Shown piece by piece: positions 55,025-64,000 of a stretch of DNA of 64,000 bases. The translations under genes were made by a program, and so were the position numbers. This DNA comes from Pisaster brevispinus (taxonomy: Eukaryota > Echinodermata > Asteroidea > Forcipulatida > Asteriidae): assembly GCA_023634235.1 (NCBI GenBank), contig JAMKCF010000001.1, positions 16,192,258 through 16,256,257 of the forward strand. The letters are read 5' to 3'. Each line of letters opens with the position of its first letter. Position 1 is the first letter of the stretch. The notes under the pieces are model-generated. The model made no database searches. It was given only the letters and a program-made list of their open reading frames with translations, and was not told the DNA's origin.

Positions 55025-55764
55025 GTATGTTCAAGCTTCGTATCGAGATCTGTAGCCAAGATGAAAGGGAAGTCGGAAAATGTCGCTACATTTAACATAA
55101 AAACATTTGACTCACTGCCCTTTCAAATAACATGTACGATTTTATTTTTCACAAGAGGACGGCGTGTAATTTGATGACGTCATCATTGACAGACATATCG
55201 GATTGTAACAATCTATACGTTGTCTGAACGGTCTTGGTAAATTAAACACGTGCTGCATAAAATGTGGCCCGTTTGACCTTAACATCCGGTTCAAAACGGA
55301 TGTCGACATTTAATGTTTTCAAAAAAGCATAACTTCAGAACCACACATTGGGTTTTGACAATCCATGCATCATTGGGAAGGTGTGTAACAAGTGAAGAAA
55401 CGATACACATAATTATACCCCATTTGACCTTGACTTCCGATTCAAACCGAAAGTTAATATTTATTATTCGAAAAAATAATAACTTCTTAACCAAACATAC
55501 GATTTTTACAATATATAAATCATCGTAATTGTCTTCACAAACGCTAAACAAAGTGTAACCCAATTGACCTCGACTCCCAGTTTAAACCGGCAGTTGAATT
55601 AATTGGAAAACAATCTAACTTTTGAACCAGACATTGGGTTGATATGGTAAAATGTCGTCACCAGTTCATTCAATCACAATCTGACATCACTCACGAACAC
55701 CTGTGTGTTTGTTGTTTACAAACACTGTACGTCTAGTTTAATATTTGAATGGCCAATTTCAATT

Positions 55765-56860
55765 AGAAATTTATCTCAGGTCTAAATGGGTCACTCTTTG
55801 AATGTGATTTGTATAATTCGGCCGGAGCTTTTTTTATGGTGCAAGTACATTTCATGTACCATTTATGGTTCTCCGATTATATTTTTTTTTAAATATTAAA
55901 CGTTGATTTATTTTTATGACGTCATCGATGACGTCATCAAACCGAAACAATTTGGGTGTCATATACATACTACGATCTATATACATAGTAAGTTTCAAGA
56001 CAAAACCCTTCTTGGTTTATGAGAAAAAAACGTTTGCAATCTGAATTTTGAACTTCCAGTTTCGACCGGAAGTAAAGGTCAAATGGGTCACACTTTGTGT
56101 AAGATTTGTTTAATACTTCAAAAGCTTTTAAATGGTGCAAAGATCATGTATGTAGCAAATATGGTTATTGAGATATGATTATTTTAATATAAAACTTCAA
56201 TTTGATGTAATTACGTCATCGATGATGTCATCATTCCAAAATTTTTATTTTGTTATGTACACACTGTTATCTAAGTTTATAGTAAGTTTCAAGTCCGTAC
56301 AAGCTTTAATTTTGGAGATTGCAAAATAAAAAAAAATTCGACCTCGTCTACGTTTTTCGTTGTGACGTAACTATGACGTCATATATTATATTTCTAGGAT
56401 GCTCATGTGCTAAACAAAATATTATGCATTGAAAGTTTGGTCATATTTTATTTCACCTAGGCTCCAGAGCCCCAAATAACATAATTGTTACTTTAACTTC
56501 CGGTTTCGACCGGAAGTGAAGGTCAAATGAGGTCACAATGTGCATTCCAAATGTAAAACATTTCAAGACCTTTTATATGCAACAAAGATCTTGTATGTGG
56601 CAACTTGAGTTCTCAAGATATGAAATTTTCAATTTAGAAGACGTTTTTTAAACGTAATGACGTAATCGATAACGTCATCAACCCAAAAAAGATTCTGTTC
56701 CGTCTAGACACCAAAGTCTAAGTGCATGCCAAGTTTCAAGTCTTTACGACCCTTACTTTTTGCGAAAGTTGCGAGAGAAGGTTCAGTGGGAAAGAAGAAG
56801 ACGAGGAAAAATAAACAGTACAATAACAATAGGTTTTCGGGCGGAATGCCCGAACACCTA
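55765..56860 (+). mobile_element. Hairpin-ended repeat block X' (plus orientation)
   Basis: Reverse-complement partner of 51869-52964. It ends with AAGTTGCGAGAGAAGGTTCA, GGGAAAGAAGAAGACGAGG, an A-rich stretch with ACAATAACAATAG and the hairpin TTTTCGGGC-GGAAT-GCCCGAACACC, then A-rich sequence and ACTAGAC. TGACGTCATCGATGACGTCA near 55917 is a double CRE-like palindrome. Confidence 0.7.
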
Positions 56861-57780
56861 AAAAAACAAAAAAAAACTAGACCTAGAATTTTTGTTTATT
56901 ACAAAAATACGGTGTTCGGTGGAACGTTACATGATGACGTAGTTCAAAAACATTGAACATAAAAAGATGAATTTTTATACAATGTGTTGTTTTGTATAGT
57001 TAAACTTGTACCACACTTTGTAACAACTCCCGTTTCTTGACAAATGTTTATGTTTGTGTTACATTGGCATCAGGTTTTTTGGTTTTATTTTGCACCTCAA
57101 AGCCCTTTAAAAAATTCGCCCATCTGGCACGGGATATTGTACATACAGATTGTGCAATGCCAGTTGTATTATATTATTTCAATTAATTATTTGTATTTTC
57201 CTGTTTAACCGGAAGTCAAGGTTAAATGGTTAAGTTGAATGTTGTGTATGTCGTTTTTTAAGTTTCTTAAGTTATTACTATCAATAAATAAAAATTCAAA
57301 TGTGTTGTTGAGAAATTATTTTGCTTGTGTACCGCGTGTTTAATTTATCAATACCGTTTAGACGACGTATGGATTGTAACAATCCATTGTGTGATTAAGG
57401 AGTTATGCATTTTTCAAATATTACACAGACTACCATTATTTGGATGTGCAATATACCATGAAATAGCGAGCGACGCCAAATGTATTCCTATAGGTGGCTT
57501 TACAGTTTCAATTAAAGATCGTATAGCGACGGCGCTAACAATCTTTGGTTTCAATACAGACATGTTAACTTAAAAACCACGCGCACAATGTACATGTGGC
57601 TGTATGGACGTGTAGTAGCGAGACCTTGACTACACGTGCTCGTACACGTGCGTGGCTGGTAGACACTTGCGCTTTGATGTCAAGTTTGAACCAAATGCAA
57701 AGATTAAAATGTTATTATTTCTGTGCAAAATTTACGGCAGGATAACTCATCTTTATCCTGATGCAAAAATCATCAAACAA
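56861..57780 (+). repeat. Modular repeat segment
   Basis: Continues after ACTAGAC with the TTTTTGTTTATTACAAAAA hairpin and GGTGTTCG phrase, the ACATTGGCATCAGG segment, and the GAGCGACGCCAAATG / TACACGTGC segment, matching 16.2-16.5 kb, 15.1-15.4 kb and 49.9 kb. It is a mosaic of pieces of the same repeat family. Confidence 0.7.
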
Positions 57781-58400
57781 CGGTAAAAGGTTATATTTAC
57801 GCATTTTATTAGTAGTATACAAGCAGGGTTCTCCACAGGGTGGACAATGTACAATAATAACATCTCTCATGATAGCGCGGGGTCGACTTAATTATTGAGT
57901 CTTTGAGACAAGGTTCCGTTCATCGACTAAAAATGTAGTCAGGATGCCCTGCGACACAGAGAAAAATGCACGCGAAATGCCGTTACGAAATAGCCGACCT
58001 CTGGGTACCCGTCGCTGCACACTATTAACGGTGGATTGTGCATGTGTACATGTACGTCGGGATTCTGTTGCCCGGGCGCTCGACGATTTTGTCCTGGCGC
58101 TACATTTTTTGAACGGGCGCATTTGGTATTTTGAGAATTTTGAACGGACGTTTTTTTGTTTAGTACGCATGGTATGTGAGACAGATGTAGGGAAATCTCA
58201 GGAGTTTGTGTACCCAATATAGCAAGATCACTAGCATTAATAACTACATACACACTTGTTATTATTATTGCAATTACATCGTTGAAGAAGCTTACTACGA
58301 GAAAATAATGAGTAATGAAAAATGAAAAAAAGCCTCATGTCATTTCAAAAATGCCCGGACGCAAATCTATAACTTTCATTATCATGGCCTAATGATTGTT
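57781..58400. other. GC-richer unique island inside the repeats
   Basis: Differs in composition from its surroundings, with CG-containing words (GCGCGGGGTCGAC, GGGCGCTCGACGA). Overlapping ORFs of 92-104 codons exist on both strands but no domain is evident and no splice pair is convincing. It may be an inserted gene fragment or another repeat seen only once here. Confidence 0.35.
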
Positions 58401-59692
58401 AATGTACCACGTTTCATTAATAAGATACACATTTTTGTATGTGCAAACTTATACTTCCGGTTTGGACCGGAAGTGAAGGTCAAATGGGGTCACACATTGT
58501 AAACATTTGTAGAATCGTCTAAGGGTTTTAAAATCACGTAATTATATTAACAAAAACATTTAAGTAAATGAGATACGATTTTTTATTTACAAAATTTCAA
58601 CTTCCTGTTTCGACCGGAAGTAAAGGTCAAATGGGGTCACACTGTGTGTAAGAAGTGTTTAATACCTCAAGAGCTTTTATATGGTACAATTATCATGTAT
58701 GTAGCATATTTGAGATATGATTATTTTAACATAAAACTTCAATTTAACGTAATGACGTCATCGATGACGTCATCATTCCAAAAATTGTTTTTTTGTCATG
58801 TACACACTGTGGTCTAGGTAATTGGTAAGTTTCAAGTCGGTACAAGCTTTAGTTTTGGAGATAGCAAAATAAAAAAAAATTCGTCCTCGTCTACGATTTT
58901 CGTTGTGACGTAGCTATGACGTCACGTATTATATTTCTTGAATGCTCGTGAGCTAAACAAAATATTATTCATTGAAAGTTTTTTCATATTTTGCTTCACT
59001 TAGGCTGCAGAGCCCCAAATAACATAATTTGTACCTTTAACTTCCGATTTCAACCGGAAGTCAAGGTCAAATGGGGTCATGTTGTGTGTAGCATTTGTTG
59101 ACCTTTTAACGACCAATCCGATGATGTATAGATTGTAAAAATCCAACATGTGGTTCATGAGTTATGATTTTTTACAAATAATAAACATTGATTTAATGTA
59201 ATCCAATACCCGATGACGTCATCATGACATCATCATGTTTGTGGCGTGTTGATGTTAATGTTTAATTGCCTTATGAGTTTCAATGTTCAAATCAATTACA
59301 ATTTTGAGTAATGACAAAAACGATTTCTTTTACGAAAAAACACAAAGGCAGACTTTGACCTTCCGTTAAGACCGGAAGTGAAGGTCATGCGATTTTTGCG
59401 TTAACTTTTCAAATGTTGCCCCAAGCTTGATGTATCAGATGCCCAATTATGAGTTCCATAGCTTTCAAATTCACGAAGATACAGCAATTAGCAAATGGTC
59501 ATTTTTCAACATTAAAAACCTTGTCATGACGTCATCAATGTCGTCATCATTCCAAAAAAGTGGCGGTTTCATCTACTCACTATTGCCTATGTACACAGTA
59601 AGTTTTAAATTTGTACAAGCTTTACTTTTGTTTAAAATTGCTGGAGAAGGTTCAGAGGGAAAGAAGAACGCGAGGAAAAAAAAAAAACATAA
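58401..59692 (+). repeat. Modular repeat tract, plus orientation
   Basis: Modules with CTTCCGGTTTGGACCGGAAG near 58450, CTTCCTGTTTCGACCGGAAG near 58600 and CTTCCGATTTCAACCGGAAG near 59040, each followed by AAGGTCAAATGGGGTCA. It ends with the same GGAGAAGGTTCAGAGGGAAA phrase as the other units, directly in front of the hairpin array. Confidence 0.8.
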
Positions 59693-59872
59693 CAGTAACA
59701 ATAGTTGTTCGGCTGTTAGCCGAACACCTAATAACAATAACAATAGTTGTTCGGCTGTTAGCCGAACACCTAAAAAACATAACAATAACAATAGTTGTTC
59801 GGCTGTTAGCCGAACACCTAAAAAAAAAAATCCATAACAGAAACAATAGTTGTTCGGCTGTTACACCTAAAT
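59693..59872 (+). repeat. Tandem array of GTTCGGCT-GTT-AGCCGAAC hairpins
   Basis: Three perfect 8-bp stems with a GTT loop (59707-59725, 59749-59767, 59797-59815), each preceded by ACAATAACAATAGTT or a variant and followed by ACCTAA. A fourth copy (59852-59868) lost six bases of the right stem. Unit spacing grows through 42, 48 and 55 bp because of A-run length. It takes the place of the single hairpin that ends block X'. Confidence 0.85.
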
Positions 59873-62800
59873 AGTTGAGTTGCATGAACTTTCTTTTATG
59901 CGCATTTCTATTTTTTCTTATTTTTCCCCATTAAATTTGCTCACTTGATTAGCTTCAATATACACTTTAAATGCTGTAACAACATCAACAACGGGAAATT
60001 GGTTGTGCCACTGTTTGTTTGTTTGTTTGTTGGGGTGCTGGGGTGTTTGTTTGTTTGTTTTGTTTTGTTTAGGGTTTTTTGTTTTGTTTTTCAAATTAAA
60101 GACGGCGGTTTATACTGTCTTTCAGCCAATATTCCATATATCGGTACGTAAAATAATCGTAATTTACTATGCTTGAAATTACGCTACATTAATGGCACAG
60201 ATTGGCAAAACACTTACAAATTACGCAGCCGTGACGATTACGTTAATCAACATGTGAAAAATATACGTGGGCAACTTAAAGGACTCAAAGGATTATGAGA
60301 GAAAATTACTGAAACAGAAACGTGTAAAATTATACAATAGTTAGGTTACCAGGGAACTTGAACATCGTGGAAATTGGTTTTACGTAGATCAAAGGGCCTA
60401 CCTTATTCATTCTCGAACATGTCGAATGGCTGCGCTATCTCCCCATGGAAATTGTATTGATGACTGGAACGTCAACACAGCTTGGTGATAGATGGTTCCC
60501 GATCCTGTAGGGTCACATGGTGTTATAGGTACCACAAATGTTGTTTAGATAAAGCGTAAAGATTGGCGAGGGCGGCGAAAAATGTCCAAACAAAAATGCT
60601 CAAAAAGAACTTCTTTAAGAAGACTGGACCTTCGAGCAAGGGTTGCACAGCTACATCTGTGATTGGGCAATAGAGAAAGTGGTCTGAGCTTCTGATGCAT
60701 GCTGTTTATAAGCAGCAAACATAACGCACGCGCATAACCTATAGAGGACACGAGATGTATGTACAGTTGTACATGTACTTGTACTGTACATGTGTGTTCC
60801 TCATTGTGTACTTAATACTCTATTTAACAACATTGGAACCTGTTTGCTCCATGATAGTCGGTCATCATGAAAACATTTTCAATAGAGGGCGTTTTTTGTC
60901 AAAAATCGTTATTTCCACATTGTTTTTATTTTGTGTATGACTGTTATGAACCTAGGGAGCTAGATAAACTACACATTTACTCACTATGGGGCGAAACTAA
61001 ATAAGTTTTCGTTTTTTTAAATCTTAAAAATCGATATGGTTGCGTCCTTCACATTTCAGGGTGCAATGATGTATCTTAAACCTGGATAACAATTCTATAT
61101 ATTTTCTGGCTTGTAGGTTAAACTAATTTAATTGTGAATAAATCCGATTTAATTTTACCCTCTACATGCACATTTTTAATTCTTCAATGCATTTGACACT
61201 ATCGCAGGACTCTTCACCTTCGATTTTCCGGGAAATCAAAATCAAGTTTAACTTCTGTTTCAAAAAATAAATAAAATAAACATAAAAAACGAGTTGTCTC
61301 GAGTTTTGTTTTTTAACTTTAATTGCTGTGCTCGTTTTGTTTTGTTTGTTTGTTTGCTTGCTTGTTTGTTTGGGGTTTTTTTACAAACAAACAAATTATT
61401 TAAAGAGAGAAAACAGACGGACACAAGGGGGGGTATTTGCAAACAAGGACTAGAATTATTTTACCTTCAAACAATTTCGAAAAAGTTTAAATATGTTTGA
61501 AAATCGGACAATTACCAGAGGGAGAAGTTTAATTGATCATTATTAAGAGATTAAATGGCTGCAATCTTGCCAAACCACTTATTATTGTCCTATTGATTGT
61601 GTTTTTGCACTTTTGGTAAAATTCTTCAGGATTTTTCTTTTGTTTATTTTATGCTAAATCTTCGGACACAAACACGTCATGAGCGATGAAGAAAACAAAA
61701 GAAGAAGAAAAAACATCAGAAAGAGGTGCTCTCAATAAGCTCCTGGTCATAGGCCTTCTTAGGAATAATTTACTAAATTGTGGAGAGCCAAGTTCAAAAT
61801 GATCTGACAAAATAATGGTTTATTTTCGTCGTAGTAGCTTTTTCCAAAGAAGGTTACACTGAAGGGAAAAAGAATAGTTTTTGAGGGCGTGTAAAAATTA
61901 TGGAAAAATTTGGCGACGCAAAACAATGTTTTTGTTTAAGTTTTCAATGCCCTTAGATGAAAAAGGGAAAGTGTGAGTACTTCTTCAAAATCAAATTAAT
62001 TTCCTTTTGTGCACTTGTTCGGCTGCTATTTAACTGCTCGTACGATTGGATTGTAGTAGCCAATTGGTTTGCAAAAATATTTGTTTCAATTGAAAAAATA
62101 CAAAAGTAATTGTGCATAATATTATTTTAATACAAAACGCAAGAGGGCGCTGTTTTACCTAACTTGTACTCTCTCTTAATTAAATACAATTCCTCGCTCT
62201 CTTCCGGCGTCTGCTGAAAGCTTTTTACTCCTTTCTTTTCTTTCTTTTTTAAATTCATTTCATTTGCTCGGGTTGTCATTTCAAGATGAATGAAAGCTTA
62301 GAGAGGGAGGGCGCTAATTTTATATTGCTTACTTTTAAATATGTTCTAGTATAAAAAAAAGAAAACAAATAACAATAATATTAGTTTATATATTATGCAT
62401 TTTTAATGTATTTATAGGGATTTGGGGCAATGTTTTAATTGTTGTGCTTTGTACTGTTCTTCTTTTGATGTAAATTTGGATGTATATTTTTATTTTATTA
62501 TTTTTTTAATAAAAGGCCCCAAATGATCAGCAGTGATGGATGGGTTACCCTCTACAAAATAAATTGAAATAAATAAACACAATAAATAAATAAATACGTC
62601 AACGAGAGAACTATAAAGAAATGCATCTCCATATGTTAGAGAATATAATGTTACCAAATCAAGTATGCATATTTACAGTACAGATTCACAAGCGTTGCCA
62701 CGCTGTTGAGAATTTTGGGGGGCATTGTTGTAAAAGAGAAGCTTGTTTGGCAAAAGAAAGACTAAGCGAGTTAATGTTCGACCAATGCTTGTTCACTCTT

Positions 62801-63080
62801 GCTCCGTTTTCGTTCTTACTCCTATTCTTTATTCGGCCAGAATCAAATTGAGTACATTAAAGCAAATAGGTGAATATAACATTAAATAATAACTTAATAT
62901 CTACAAAGATGCAGATTGATTAAGATGATCTTAATCAATCCGCAAAACAGCATTTAACATTTAACGCTTAAGGCGCGGATCCCTGGGCACTGCGGGGGGG
63001 GGGGTGGTAACAGTGACACAAGGGAAATTTTTTCCAAGCATAAAAAAACGCCAGTCGGCAAAAAATAGTGAAAGCGCCCT
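59873..63080. other. Non-coding AT-rich region
   Basis: Contains (TTTG)n/(TTTGT)n-like low-complexity stretches near 60.02-60.09 and 61.33-61.38 kb (the latter facing a complementary ACAAACAAAC run), a TGTACATGT-rich patch near 60.76-60.80 kb, and a G-run at about 62995-63006. ORFs are below 80 codons with no domain. No RNA gene was recognised. Confidence 0.45.
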
Positions 63081-63088
63081 TTGTTCAT

Positions 63089-63115
63089 TTTTTTTTTTTT
63101 TTTTTTTTTTTTTGC
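63089..63115. repeat. Poly(T) run of about 27 bases
   Basis: A long uninterrupted T tract. It may be the poly(A) end of a minus-strand retroposed sequence, but no source sequence is recognisable to its right. Confidence 0.85.
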
Positions 63116-64000
63116 ATCCCTACTGGACAGCCAGTAATTATAAGCAGTTTTCATTTGTTTTATTGTGTTTACTCTGTGAAAAAGAACTTTGTAACACATT
63201 TAAATTATTTAGAGATAACAGCATAATTTTTGTTAAGTTCATAATAATGTCAAGTAGTCCACTAAACTAAAAACCTATTACTTCGGAAGCGCTGCTAGTT
63301 TTGCTAGTAGTGTTGCGCAACATCATCATCCGTGCTGCGGAGCAGGCTGTTTCAAACGTCTTCTCTATTTATTATTACGGACATGAGAGAAATCCATGGA
63401 GGGGTCACCATGATAAATAATAAATAAATACAAAACATGAAGAAAAAAAAAAAAACCTTGTGGTCTATTATATATAAAAAAAGAAGAATTATATATTTTT
63501 TTCAAAATCGCGACAGGATGTAGAGAATGTGTTAAAACAAATTATTTTATGTGAGCCGGGCTCCATGAGAGCATAGAGAAAGGGCAGTCCATGGAGGGGT
63601 CATGTACAATACATGTACATGCGATAAGACACACCTAACACAATCGGATGGTAAGTAGGCCTAATTATACCCAGCAGAGTTGATGGTTGAGTAATGTCGT
63701 CGTAATTGTTAGTGGCCAGAGTTAACGTAAACATTCCGTCCCTAAACCTCCAGGCAAGAAGTATGTGGGTCTTTTCCCCGAGTCCCTAGATACATTCCCC
63801 AGTATAAAGCGACCCCATTCATTATTCAGGCATGAACAATGTCTATCCAAAATCCAAATGCCACTATAGTTTCTCTTTTTTACCTACTTTTTTACTTTCT
63901 TACTCTAATTGTTGAAATTAGTTGAATTTTGATAAAGGGTCTTTAACCTATAGAGGCACCCCATTAAACGACCCCACTCCGCGCACGCACGCACGCACAA
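63116..64000. other. Non-coding region to window end
   Basis: Contains two related phrases CCATGGAGGGGTCA (near 63396 and 63590), an A-run near 63447, a palindromic ACATGTACAATACATGTACATG patch and a terminal CGCACGCACGCACGCAC repeat. No gene is seen. Confidence 0.45.

Larger units (their letters stand above)
50842..55739. repeat. Large inverted repeat, ~970-bp arms, right arm split by an insert
   Basis: The left arm 50842-51810 is reverse-complementary to two right-hand pieces: 52966-53224 (matching 51558-51810) and 55025-55739 (matching 50842-51557). Between the right-hand pieces lies 1.8 kb of unrelated DNA (53224-55024). The spacer between the arms (51811-52965) is filled almost wholly by a separate repeat block. 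Arms are about 90 percent or more alike by eye. The structure can be explained by an inverted duplication followed by one insertion. Confidence 0.8.

Noticed and set aside
57892..58253. Overlapping 92-104-codon ORFs as a gene
   Set aside because: Open on both strands because of high CG content; no domain, start context or splice pair.

Overview
This window looks like AT-rich, repeat-dense nuclear DNA of a marine invertebrate. The signs are spliced genes with GT-AG introns, a non-LTR retrotransposon, a Helentron-type rolling-circle transposon, a TTAA-flanked MITE, and long modular or palindromic repeat tracts. An echinoderm, perhaps a sea star, is my best guess. It rests on recalled resemblance of the MITE and of the 2A-bearing LINE to echinoderm elements, and no search was possible.

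Layout. 1-6.3 kb: no intact gene, small palindromes, and one decayed exon (4.92-5.11 kb). 6.3-10.9 kb: a minus-strand gene (gene A) with three coding exons, predicted to encode a 286-residue protein built of OB-fold-like domains (RPA1-like). 11.1-17.2 kb: a short foldback element, then a tract of ~145-bp modules, each with a CTTCCGG/CCGGAAG palindrome, in both orientations. 17.6-19.7 kb: microsatellites, a ~560-bp TIR element with a head-to-head palindrome, and another foldback. 20.4-24.5 kb: an apparently intact CR1/L2-group LINE whose ORF has a 2A ribosome-skipping motif in front of the endonuclease and reverse transcriptase. Its 3' tail abuts a broken copy of an exon of the next gene. 24.97-27.34 kb: gene B, a second minus-strand three-exon OB-fold gene (337 residues), parallel in architecture to gene A. 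27.4-30.5 kb: tandem higher-order repeats with CRE-like TGACGTCA sites, then a GTAAGC palindrome cluster.

32.6-42.5 kb: a Helentron-like element. Along the + strand it has a repeat-rich Cys/His ORF, a basic PHD-finger ORF, an ORF with two separate cysteine-protease-like domains (herpes-tegument/C76-like, then OTU), a Lys/Tyr-rich tandem-repeat segment, a DUF6570-like + HUH/Y2 Rep + PIF1-type helicase, and a C-terminal AP-endonuclease domain. It is interrupted by three in-frame stop codons and about four frame changes. The helicase has a TAA in the middle, so the copy is probably dead or recently inactivated.

43.3-43.7 kb: a 380-bp TTAA-flanked MITE, followed by two diverged copies of a ~220-bp sequence with a conserved hairpin. 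47.3-59.9 kb: the modular repeat family again. It includes a near-1-kb-arm inverted repeat (50.84-55.74 kb, right arm split by a 1.8-kb unique insert), a pair of equal-length inverted blocks that share a terminal hairpin, and a tandem array of GTTCGGCT/AGCCGAAC hairpins. 60-64 kb: mostly AT-rich non-coding sequence with homopolymer runs.

The two OB-fold genes are the only convincing host-type genes. The most unusual content is the Helentron accessory cassette, the 2A-bearing LINE, the paired OB-fold genes with their decayed exons, and the hairpin-terminated modular repeat family.
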